Positions 20,200 to 30,240 of a stretch of DNA of 64,000 nucleotides are shown here, piece after piece. The stretch spans positions 1-64,000 of the forward strand of contig JABCPU010000097.1 in NCBI GenBank assembly GCA_016800925.1. The letters are read 5' to 3'. Every line of letters starts with the position of its first letter. The first letter of the stretch is position 1. Below the pieces are notes generated by a model. It had not been told where the DNA came from. It searched no databases and was given only the letters and a program-made list of their open reading frames with translations. This stretch comes from Suillus spraguei (taxonomy: Eukaryota; Basidiomycota; Agaricomycetes; Boletales; Suillaceae). Made by a program: the position numbers and the translations under genes.

Positions 20200-20830
20200 T
20201 GGGGACCGTCATTGTCAAGTCAGGCTGTCGCACCTTCATCATGGTCCACAAGTATAACCATAATTCTTGAAAAGGACTGTAACTCCGTGTTATACCATTC
20301 TTTTATATGACCTGGATTTCGAATTTTCAGTTCCTTTGATCATTCTGTCTCAAGACGAGTCTCATTGCTAGAGGTCCGAGTCATGATTGGGTCTAGGTCT
20401 TTGGTGAGTAAACATGCGGACTTGAGCTCGTGTATATTCAACCCAAGGACCATCAATTGCACGCTTCTGAGTCACGGTCAGCATTGCATTTGTTCCTCGG
20501 ATATTTGACGATGACCTTGTTTGCGATCCCGAGCTGGAAAGAAAGGAATTCATATGGGTTCGCAAAGACACTATTATCTGCATCGCAACACATCTAGACA
20601 ACAAGCGACTCGGATATCTGCAGGCCTTTGTGTCACGACCCATGATTACAGAGCAGAAGGATAAATCCTAGTGGAACTGTGTTTTCCGTATACCCTCGTG
20701 CAGCGCTGCTCTTGCCCGTCTTGGTTATCGCAATAACCCTACACTCTTCGAACCTGTCATGGAGGTTTGCTTTTACAATTGGTCCATGAGCATGCACAAT
20801 CAACTGGAGGAATCGCTTCATCGGGAAGCT
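20200..20830. other. Spacer with no recognised gene
   Basis: Short frames occur on both strands near 20368-20821. One plus-strand frame near 20500-20660 (FVPRIFDDDLVC, then FIWVRKDTIICIATHLDNKRLGYLQAFV) looks protein-like but stops at a TAG near 20670. It may be a gene relic that continues into the ORF at 20832. Confidence 0.25.
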
Positions 20831-20831
20831 A

Positions 20832-21221
20832 ATGGCGATGATGATGTTGCCTCTTGAGTTTGGGCAGAAGTTCGCCCTTCATTTCCAACCCTTTGACCTC
20901 ATCGCCTTCGGTTTGGTGTCAACATTATGCCGTGAAGCAGCCTCGATTATACTTCGTTATCCCGATCTATGTGGTTATCGCCTGGTTCCTGTTCCCAAAA
21001 AGAAACCAGAGTATCTTGAGGACCAACACTCATTTCCATTTCTGCACACTGCATCTTTTTCTGTTGCACGTGCCGGCGTTCCCGCCACTGTGCTTGTTGG
21101 ATTATTGAAGGATGGACCATCGACGAGTCTGAGCCCTGCTTTCAGAGTCACAGATGTCGTGCTATGGATACCCTTTTCAGACGTTTTTGACGCCACGAAT
21201 GAAAAGCCCGATGGAAACTAA
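20832..21221 (+). CDS. Hypothetical protein, possibly a gene fragment
   Basis: This 129-codon frame begins MAMMMLPLEFGQKFALHF and includes FQPFDLIAFGLVSTLCREAA and a C-terminal FRVTDVVLWIPFSDVFDATNEK. No family was recognised and no upstream start signal or introns stand out. It lies alone between the aminotransferase pseudogene and the homoserine acetyltransferase. It may be the 3' part of a relic beginning near 20500. Confidence 0.25.
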   Translation: MAMMMLPLEFGQKFALHFQPFDLIAFGLVSTLCREAASIILRYPDLCGYRLVPVPKKKPEYLEDQHSFPFLHTASFSVARAGVPATVLVGLLKDGPSTSLSPAFRVTDVVLWIPFSDVFDATNEKPDGN

Positions 21222-21589
21222 AGTGTTTGGTTGCACAGGCTGACCCCCATGTATGTAATTGATATTATAAACATGTATCATGAGTAAAAAATATGTCATT
21301 ACGAACTCGATTTTAATTGTTGGGATTTTGATCGTCATCATTACCATTACTTGTTTGTAATTGTTGAATCCAGAGGCTGCTGACGCTTCAATCAGAAGTT
21401 TATTCTCGTAATCCCAACAAATATTTCGATTGGGCCACGGATGAATTAGCTTCATTTACAACCATGTCTATTTAGGCTACGCACTTTCTGTGCCTAACAT
21501 TCGACATTTTCATTATCGCTTTCATCTATCTTGTCATCACTTTCGCAGCACTTGTGTCCTATAACGATTCAGTTACGAGCTGCGGCAAG
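21222..21589. other. Intergenic region upstream of the acetyltransferase
   Basis: AT-rich around 21250-21420, with no coding signature. The last 100 bp before 21590 are pyrimidine-rich (CTTTCATCTATCTTGTCATC), typical of basidiomycete core promoters without a TATA box. Confidence 0.35.
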
Positions 21590-21596
21590 TGACTCA
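21590..21596 (+). promoter_or_regulatory. TGACTCA heptamer next to the acetyltransferase start
   Basis: A perfect Gcn4/CPC1-type TGACTCA ends two bases before the ATG at 21599. It is so close to the start that it is probably transcribed, so a role as a binding site is uncertain. It parallels the site upstream of the aminotransferase gene. Confidence 0.3.
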
Positions 21597-21598
21597 TT

Positions 21599-23068
21599 AT
21601 GTCTGTTCTTCCACCCTTGGTCGATCAGAACATTTGTATTATTCCATCATTTACTCTTGAGAATGGGAGGTTATTACGGGAGGTTCCCGTCGCCTACAAG
21701 ACTTGGGGCAAATTGAATGCTACTAGAGACAACGTTATGATCATATGTCACGCATTCACTGGCAGCACAGACGTGGAAGATTGGTGAGATTTTTGATGTT
21801 TCATTTCAGAAAAATTCTTATGCGTTCCAGGTGGGGCCCTCTTATGGGACGTGGGAAGGCCTTCGACCCCAATCGCTTTTTCATTTTCTGTGCTAATGTC
21901 CTGGGCTCACCATATGGATCGGCCTCTCCTGTGACAAATAATCCAGAGACAGGGAAACCTTACGGCCCAGAATTCCCTCAGACATCAATACGTGATGATG
22001 TGCGGTGAGTGATCTTTCAATATCTTGAATGGTCTCTGACTTGACATTGGCAGACTGCACAAGCTTGTTCTTGATAATTTGGGGGTTTCTAGCGTCGCTG
22101 TAGTCATCGGAGGCTCTATGGGCGGAATGGCTGTACTTGAATGGCCTCTTTGTAACCCCCCAGGTTATGTCCGTCATATCATTCCTTTGGCCACATCTGC
22201 GCGGCACTCTGCTTGGTGCATCAGTTGGGGAGAGGCACAACGTCAAAGCATTTATAGTGATCCACTTTACGACGATGGGTACTATGTAACGCAACCTTCA
22301 GCAGGCTTAGCTGCAGCTCGAATGGCAGCACTTTTAACCTATCGCTCGCGCGACTCTTTCGAGAGCCGCTTTGGACGTCGCCCTCAAGTTTCCCCTGTCC
22401 CCGATCCTAGCGCTGTCACACCCTCTTCTATTACACTCGCTGATAAGGATCTCGCTGCTCATAATGAGGGCAACAAAAAAGTGACGCGCGCGCGCCCCCA
22501 AACTCAAACATCAGCCGCATCATCTCTGCCCCATTCTCCAACAGAAGAGCCAAACAGCACGGGATCTAACACAACCCCTCCACCTTTCTCAGCGCAATCG
22601 TACTTGCGTTATCAAGGTGCCAAATTCGTGGCGCGTTTTGACGCTAACTGTTACATCCATATCACCCGCAAGCTGGATACGCATGATGTCGCTCGAGGAC
22701 GGACTTCCACTACCGAAGACCCTCCATCACTGATGGCACAATCAACCGCCCTTGCCGCTGTTATTGCAACTCTCCCTCCACGTGCATTGGTGATCAGCAT
22801 CGAAACCGACGGCTTGTTCACTCCTTCTGAACAAAAAGAGATCGCAACACATATACCCGATGCAGAACTTGTTGTCATCCCATCGCCTGATGGCCACGAT
22901 GGCTTCCTTCTTGAATTCGAGCAGATCAATGCGCATATTCTCAGATTCCTTAGGAGGGAGTTTCCAGCTCTATATGTGAGAGATGAGGAGGATGTTCCTG
23001 AGGGGGACTTTGCGATCAAAAAGACGAGCCTCTGTGGAGAGGCTGAGGCAGATATCACGAGGTGGTAG
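21599..23068 (+). CDS. MET2: Homoserine O-acetyltransferase
   Basis: The enzyme transfers an acetyl group from acetyl-CoA to L-homoserine, the committed step to methionine, in the cytosol. Three exons (21599-21783, 21831-22004, 22054-23068) give 457 residues. The alpha/beta-hydrolase features are VAYKTWGKLNATRDNVMIICHAFTGS near residue 30-55, DWWGPLMGRGKAFDPNRFF, CANVLGSPYGSASP, the nucleophile elbow GGSMGG (Ser near residue 141), PLATSARHSAWCISWGEAQRQSI, and the C-terminal Asp (ISIETDGLFTPSEQ) and His (PDGHDGFLLEF) of the triad. A Ser/Pro/Thr-rich insert near residues 230-300 splits the fold, as is usual in fungal enzymes. All key residues are present and no frame problem is seen. Gene order gives no operon information; the neighbour downstream is the NLR relic. 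Confidence 0.93.
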
Positions 23069-23371
23069 GTGACTCAACTAATTACATTTCACCCACATAT
23101 CTCTGGGTTTCGTGAGGGAGACGTGTTCAAGCCTGTGGATACTAGACAAAGGAACAGATGGTTGAAGGAGGAATGTCTACTCGCCCCCAGCGGCAATGCC
23201 ACTAGTATAAGATGAATACATACATTAGGTATCATATACAGGTTTATATGCTAACATAACCTTTTGTCAAATATTCTGCAGGATGTTGGTTTGATCTTAC
23301 ATGATATCGAAAGATTTAACTGAGCGCACTGTGCCTCATCCCGCAGCCGAACAGTGCTGTCATGATCCCTT
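23069..23371. other. 3' flank of MET2, nothing recognised
   Basis: AT-rich 3' flank with no coding signature. It ends where similarity to the tail of the NLR genes begins. Confidence 0.35.
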
Positions 23372-23990
23372 GGATCAGTGACGATGCGAGTGCCGTTCGG
23401 TAAATCAATACCTCCGAAAATGACCGTCAACCACCCATCAGTATTCTCAAATGAATATGAGTCGTACGACCGGGGCCCCTACCATGACATTGAACACTTG
23501 GAACAATCACTTCGTTTCTCGTCCAACCCTACTTATGCTCTCTGTGACACCTCTGAGGTACTAATGGAGGGAGCATCCCAGGACGACCGCAGTTCGACTC
23601 CCTTTTTCCTGACCATCGGTATTAGGGCCCAAATGTCAGCTGTTATTCTGGGTACCAGCCGCTTCTCGACACGCATTTTATAACCCTGCAACTACTACAT
23701 TAGTGATATCAAAAGGATAATGTCCTGAGCTTGATTTGAGCCGCGTGGCACATGGACTATTATTTGGCAACAGTGTTCAAAAGAGTGGGTCTCTTCAAAA
23801 CCCTGCTCGTTCCTCGTGCTCACTATAACCATCCATTACCAAGTTGTAGACCTTAGTGCGACGATGACCGCAAAAATGGTTCTATTATGGACATTTCAGA
23901 TACATTTTATATGTGACCGGGCGCACAGTTGAACATATTCCGTGTTCTATTGAGTCTATACCAGTTCGAGTGCAGGGTTATCCGAGCAAC
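23372..23990 (+). pseudogene. 3' relic of a third NACHT-WD40 gene copy
   Basis: It contains the tail of the NLR genes: YHDIEHLEQSL, FSSNPTYALCDTSEV, ASQDDRSSTPFF and a decayed version of the LLFWVPPASRHAF block, then the same 3' flank (ACCAAGTTGTAGACC, ATGACCGCAAAAATGG, GACATTTCAGATACATT). All NACHT and WD repeats are missing, and the tail frame is lost after STPFF. It sits directly upstream of the promoter of NLR-A in the same spacing as the tail of NLR-A before NLR-B. The array therefore once had at least three units, the first now reduced to its end. Confidence 0.8.
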
Positions 23991-24051
23991 TTACAAAGTT
24001 GATGGACGATTATTGGACGATTGCTTGTACTAATAATAGCCTGCCGTACTC

Positions 24052-24059
24052 TATTTAAA
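24052..24059 (+). promoter_or_regulatory. TATA box of NLR-A
   Basis: TATTTAAA lies about 40 bp before the ATG at 24099. The surrounding block (TTGGACGATT, AATAGCC, GATGTGGGAT, ATCTTACTTTGATTCACA) is repeated at the same place before NLR-B, where the box reads TATATAAA (30203-30210). The two genes should therefore share basal control. Confidence 0.55.
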
Positions 24060-24098
24060 CGATGTGGGATCATCCTAATTATCTTACTTTGATTCACA

Positions 24099-27000
24099 AT
24101 GGGCAAAGGTAAAGGCCATTCATCAAGGAATTTGACTCCGCAAATCGAAGCACCAGTTCCTGCCAGTGGAAGCTCGGTACGTGGCTTATCAGGACCACTT
24201 AATTCACTGCACTCCAAACACTGATATTGACCCATCCTTCGTCTAGCACCGACCCCGTGGCAGAGTCCGTCGGTTCCTGCAGAAGGTTAAGGAGGGCGCG
24301 AATAAATTGAGGCCGGTGAGTCCACGAGTATGCGTAGTCAGCGTTCTGGATTACAACTAAGCAAGAAGCCCTTGAAGGATTCCCGCAGCCATCATAGTCC
24401 TGCTCCCCCGAATGTCCATCATGATGAGCGTGCTTCATCCATCCCGAATATAGAGGTGAATTTTTTTCATACTTGTCCTCCAGTCTCTACAGGCTCTGAA
24501 TTCTGGTGGTCACTTAGACTCAGGGTGTAAAAGTGGAGGCTCTTACGCGATCGGCAGTTCAGGATGCACAACAAGCTGCAAAACGCATGCTTCCACTTTC
24601 AGGCCCTGCAACGACTGCGATGTCCGTTGGCCAAGATGTACAAGCGGAGCTCGATACTGCTGACACATTCCAGGACACGTATCTCAAACCCCTCCGCACA
24701 TTCGATGATATTATCGCGAAGATCGCAGATGTATGGACCCTCCTCTCAGTTGGAACTGAACTAATCTAGCTATATAGGTGCATCCATATGCAAAGATGGC
24801 ACTGGGTGTGTTATCTTGTGCAGCCAAAGTATGTCTTGTTTCTCTCTCACGTTCTTCCACTATCACTCAGCACTCGTTTGTGCAGATTATTCTAGCTCAA
24901 GCGGATCACGACGAAGCGGTACTCGAACTTCTCAAGAAGATATGTGAAGTCTACAATTTCATAACACAAGACGACATGCTTAAACAAATCTCGTCGATGC
25001 GCATCATCCTTGGCAAGATTTCTCGGCAGGCCCATGAATGCGCCAATTTTATCAAAAATTATTCCGATACCAAGAACTTTTGTAAGTCTTAACAAGTTTT
25101 GCGCGTTATATCGTTTCGAGCTTGTACCATTCTCACAGGGAACAGTCTTCAAAAGAACGTCGTCTCAGAAACAGAAGATACGATCAAAAAGTACAATGAC
25201 GTATTCCATAGACTCCTGCAAAACTTCCGGGACCAGGTTGCTCGCCACGTAACCATACACGTCCACGATAAAGCAACACAGGTTGACCGCATCGGTAAGG
25301 GTTCAGACGTCCTTGTGACTTTGCATATATTCACACCTTTTTAGAAGTGGCCCTCAGCGGTATGACTTATGCAGAGGGTGCAGGACTAGATACCAGACGA
25401 GAATGCCTCCAAGGGACGCGCACAGAAATCCTTACCCAGATCACGGACTGGGTCACCAGCACTGAGGACAACGTTCAACGCGTGCTGTGGCTATCTGGCC
25501 CTGCAGGCAAGGGCAAATCGGCCATCGCCCACACCATTGCTAAGTGGTACGAAGACGTGGGAGGGCTTGGTTCATGTTATTCTTTTGACCGTCAGCGAGA
25601 AGCAGATCGTCGCCATGAAAAGATTTTTTCTACGATCGCGCGTGACTTGGCTGACCATGACCCGGAGATGAGGCGAGCATTAGCAGATGCAGTTCAGTCC
25701 GCAAATTCGCTCAAGAAGACGGCGGATATCATCCAGCAGTGGGAGAAACTTCTTGTCGAGCCACTGGAGAAATCATCTCGGTCAACGGGGGAACCCATCG
25801 TGATCGTGATCGATGCACTGGACGAGAGCGGTGGAGTAGAGACACGAAGGGACCTCCTCCGTATTCTAGCTGGCAAACATCCAAATCCCGCCGTTCCCAA
25901 AATCACAGACCTCTCAGACAAACTCCGCTTCATCATTACCTCTCGCCCGCTCGGTGATATCAAAGACGAGTTTCGTGATGTTCAGCATATTCTGCCGATA
26001 TCTATGGACGATATTCCACCAGAATTTGCAAAGCGCGACATCCGTGCTTATGTATCCAAGGAGTTGGAAGGGCTGAATTTCCAGGACAGACAGTTTGCAG
26101 TCCTTGCTGAGAAAGCAGATGGACTTTTCCAGTGGGCGCGTCTCGCTTGCGGATACATCAGAGAACCCAATTCTGGGATATCTTCGATTGATTGCTATGA
26201 AGCCGTGGTATCCCACGATCCAGCTGAGAGAAGCATGCTGTTGCACAGCATGTATCGTCTCATTCTAACAGATATTACGAAGGGGGATATATCTATCGAT
26301 GTCCAGCATTCGCAGAAACTGCGTTCGACTACCCTAGCAAGAGTCCGCTCGGTGATGGGACAAATACTAGGCACAGCTGAACCACTTACTTTAACTTCCC
26401 TGAACGCCATGAGGCGCCATTTTCCAATGCGAGAGGACAATTTCGACGTCGAGCTTGTGATAAAGAGAATGGGTCCCCTCCTGAGCGGCACCACCAACCC
26501 AGATTCCCCAATCCGACCCCTTCACGCATCCTTCCGTGATTTCTTGACGGACCAACCATCCAGCAAAGAGTTTTTCATCGATCTGTCAAAGGCACAACGG
26601 AACCTTGCATTCGCGTCACTTCGGGTGATGGGACACGGTCTTCGTTTCAATATCTGTGATTTAAAGTCGTCGTATCTGCCTAATAAAGAAGATCCTGGGT
26701 TGCAAGAACGAGTCCGGAAATGTATCCCACCACATCTGTCATATTCATCTCGATTTTGGACTTCGCATGTACGAACCACGGTCCTTGACAAGGAGCTCGC
26801 GAAAGAAGTGAAGTTGTTGTTCGACCACGAGCGGGTGTTTTTCTGGCTGGAGTCACTCGCCTTGATCAATGCGCTCAGCGGTGTAGTTTCTGCCCTTCCG
26901 CACATTGCTGAGTGGATGAAGGTGAGCACGCCGCTACTAAGTGTCAGATGAAGCGCTCATGGGCAACTACAGGGCCATCCGAAATTCAAAGATGTTTCGT

Positions 27001-29369
27001 CAACTGCAATGGACGTACAGAGGTTCGTTCAAGTCTTCGGCGGTATGATGTTACACAGCACGCCACATCTGTATATATCAGCACTCCCATTCTCACCTGC
27101 CAACTCTCCCCTATCGACAAAGTTTTCTGTACGGTTTCCGAATACTCTTTGTGTGGCATTCGGACGTGCTATGAACTGGCCAGCTGTTCAGACCGTGCTA
27201 AAGGGGCACACTGGTTGGGTTTTGTTCGTCTCGTTCTCGCCGGACGGCACTCGCATCGTCACTGGTTCTTCGGATAGCACTGTTCGGCTGTGGGATGCAG
27301 GGACGGGGGAGCCAGTCGGAGAGCCCTTGCGGGGGCACACTTCGTCAGTTTGGTCGGTCTCGTTCTCGCCGGACGGCACTCGCATCGTCACTGGTTCGCA
27401 GGATAGGACTGTTCGGTTGTGGGATGCAGGGACAGGAAAGCCAATCGGTGAGCCCTTGCGGGGGCACACTCATTCAGTTAACTCGGTCTCATTCTCGCCG
27501 GACGGCACTCGCATCGTCACTGGTTCTTCGGATAGCACTGTTCGGCTGTGGGATGCAGGGACGGGTGAGCCAGTCGGTGAGCCCTTGCGGGGACACACTT
27601 CATCAGTTTCGTCGGTCTCATTCTCGCCGGACGGCACTCGCATTGTCACTGGTTCGCACGATAGCACTGTGCGGCTGTGGGATGCAGGGATGGGGGAGCT
27701 AGTCGGTGAGCCCTTGCGGGGGCACACTGGTTCAGTTTCGTCGGTCTCGTTCTCGCCGGACGGCACTCGCATCATCACTGGTTCGCACGATAACACTGTT
27801 CGGTTGTGGGACGCAGGGACGGGGGAGCCAGTCGGTGAGCCCTTGCGGGGGCACACTGATCCAGTTTCGTCGGTCTCATTCTCGCCAGACGGCACTCGTA
27901 TCGTCACTGGTTCAAGGGATAGCACTGTTCGGTTGTGGGATGCAAGGACGAGGGAGCCAGTCGGTGAGCCCTTGTGGGGGCACACTTCACCAGTTAACTC
28001 TGTCTCGTTCTCGCCGGATGGCACTCGCATTGTCACTGGTTCGCACGATAGCACTGTTCGGCTTTGGGATGCAGGGACAGGGGAGTCAGTTGGTGAGCCC
28101 TTGCGGGGGCACACTCCACCAGTTTTCTCGGTCTCGTTCTCGCCGGACGGCACTCGCATCGTCGCTGGTTCGCATGATAGCACTGTTCGGCTGTGGGATG
28201 CAAGGACGGGTGAGCCAGTCGGTGAGCCCTTGCGGGGGCACACTGAAAAAGTTAACTCGGTCTCGTTCTCGCCGGACGGCACTCGCATCGTCACTGGTTC
28301 GGAGGATGGGACTGTCCGGCTGTGGGATGCAGGAACAGGGGAGCCAGTCGGTGAGCCCTTGCGGGGGCACACTCATTCAGTTAACTCGGTCTCATTTTCG
28401 CCGGACGGCACTCGCATCGTCACTGGTTCGGAGGATGGGACTGTCCGGCTGTGGGATGCAGGAACAGGGGAGCCAGTCGGTGAGCCCTTGCGGGGGCACA
28501 CTCATTCAGTTAACTCGGTCTCATTTTCGCCGGACGGCACTCGCATCGTCACTGGTTCGGAGGATAACACTGTTCGGCTGTGGGATGCAGGAACAGGGGA
28601 GCCAGTTGGTGAGCCCTTGCGGGGGCACACTAATTCAGTTAACTCGGTCTCGTTCTCACCGGACGGCACTTGCATCGTCACTGTTTCGGAGGATAGGACT
28701 GTTCGGCTGTGGGATGCAGGGACGGGGGAGCCAGTCGGTGAGCCCTTGCGGGGGCACACTGAAAAAGTTAACTCGGTCTCGTTTTCGCCGGACGGCACTC
28801 ACATCGTCACTGGTTCTTCGGATAGGACTGTTCAGCTGTGGGATGTAGGGACGGGGGAGCCAGTCGGTGAGCCCTTGCGGGGGCACACTTCATCAGTTTC
28901 GTCGGTCTCGTTCTCGCCGGACGGCACTCGCATCGTCACTGGTTCTTGGGATAGCACTATTCGGCTGTGGGATGCAGAGACAAGGCAGCCATCGCAACAG
29001 TGCGCTGAGCCAGATCCTTCAGTATTTGCAGATGAACAACGTTCCATCGAGGCCACTACTACCATGACATTGAACACTTGGAAGAACCACTCCATTTGTT
29101 TCTCGTCCAACTCTACCCATGCACTCTGTAACGCCTCTGAGCTGACCGAGGGAGCATCCCATGACAACTGCAGTTCAACTCCCTTTTTCCTGGATAGTGA
29201 TAGCGAATGGGTGTTAGGGCCCAAAAGTCAGCTGTTATTCTGGGTACCACCCGCTTCTCGACACGCATTTTATAGCCCTGGAACTGCATTAGTGATACCC
29301 AGAGGTCCTGAGCTTGATTTGAGCCGTATGGCACATGGACTGCACTGGCAACAGTGCCGAGACAAGTGA
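24099..29369 (+). CDS. NACHT-WD40 NLR-type STAND protein (NLR-A), complete
   Basis: STAND proteins are signal-transduction NTPases; fungal ones act in non-self recognition and cell death. Nine exons (24099-24176, 24247-24315, 24366-24455, 24524-24730, 24778-24828, 24886-25081, 25139-25294, 25345-26921, 26973-29369) give about 1606 residues. Residues 1-76 are basic and low complexity. Residues 77-280 form a helical N-terminal effector-like domain with no family I can name. The NACHT begins near 285: P-loop GPAGKGKS near 335, Walker B IVIVIDALDE near 440, sensor-like LRFIITSRPL near 485. A helical segment with [14 protein letters not shown] near 675 is typical of mushroom NACHT proteins. Fourteen WD repeats of 43 residues start near 880. 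The family's conserved tail (WVLGPKSQLLFWVPP, LDLSRMAHGLHW) ends the protein. All frames join, so it looks functional. Confidence 0.88.
27180..28990 (+). repeat. 14 x 129-bp WD40 repeat array in NLR-A
   Basis: Fourteen near-identical units encode [35 protein letters not shown]. Two 7-bladed propellers would use exactly 14. DNA identity between units is very high, including silent sites, so recent unit exchange or gene conversion is likely. Differences cluster at a few codons: the two before the first Val, the residue after it, the one after GS, and the one after the following Asp. Confidence 0.9.
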
Positions 29370-30202
29370 GTATTTTCAAAATTTTGTTCGTTCCTCACGC
29401 TTACTAAACTATTACCAAGTTGTAGGCCTTAGTACCGACGATGACCGCAAAAATGGATCCATTATAAACATTTCAGATACATTGTATATGTGACCGAGCA
29501 TACATGAGAGCATATTTCGTATTCTATTGAATTATACCAGTCCGAGCTCAGGGTTGTCCTAGCAAATGACTTATTGAAAAACTGACTGCGTGACTGGTGA
29601 AGTTCATACTGGTTTGAGGAAGATGGATGGTGAGCATTAGAACACCACGCGTGTAACGAATGTGTGAGCTGTGAAGAGCTGGAGGAAGAAAAATGACCAA
29701 GTGCGCAAGAAAAACAGGAAATGAAATTCAATGCGAAGAGTGGTTCCGGCACGATAGATTACATTGAAATAAGGGTAATATTGGACGCAGGTGCGCCGGG
29801 TGTCACAATGGGCGTCTTCGCCAACTTGAAGGAGTTCTTCAATATCGTGATTCATGATGAAGTGAATATGATGTAAACTATTTGTTCTTATTTGTCCAAA
29901 ACAGTCGTGCCAGTGTCCGGTTAGAAGTCATATGAGCCATGTATAACGCACGCTTAAGAGTATAATAATCATGCAATCAAAGCTCAACTAGAAAGCATCT
30001 GGAATCATATTGCAGAGGTGAGCAACCAACTCAATAGTTTTTATTTATTTCATGAACAAGGTCTTACGGCGTGCCACACAATGTCTTTAGGGCCTGACCA
30101 ATGAGATGTTCTGAATTGATCAAGATACCCGTGGTGTATTACGAGAGTGAAAAGTCATTGGACGATTAGTTTCCTTCTCTCACTCATAATAGCCCGTCGT
30201 TT
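29370..30202. other. Duplicated 3' flank of the NLR unit
   Basis: From the NLR-A stop to about 30020 this sequence matches 35500-36262 after NLR-B. The match includes a possible intron donor and acceptor just after the stop and a conserved plus-strand trace (ARRGSG/AKSGSG, TIDYIEIRVILDAGAP). A minus-strand frame (29462-29752) and its counterpart (35663-35899) share residues such as SRSQFFNKSFARTTL, but this follows from the DNA duplication. I do not call a gene. Between 30020 and 30160 the sequence is unique to this interval. Confidence 0.45.
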
Positions 30203-30210
30203 TATATAAA
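30203..30210 (+). promoter_or_regulatory. TATA box of NLR-B
   Basis: TATATAAA lies about 30 bp before the ATG at 30241, in the block shared with the NLR-A promoter. Confidence 0.55.
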
Positions 30211-30240
30211 TGATGTGGGATTATCTTACTTTGATTCACA

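Noticed and set aside
27470..28372. Long minus-strand open frame across the NLR-A WD array (also 28502-28798 and 33986-35248)
   Set aside because: It is the reverse reading of nearly identical 129-bp repeats; a stop-free unit repeated many times stays open on the opposite strand without coding anything.
27706..28848. Long plus-strand frame in another phase over the WD repeats (also 33811-34677 and 34714-35268)
   Set aside because: Shifted reading of the same repeat array; the true frame carries WD40 motifs and joins the NACHT exons.
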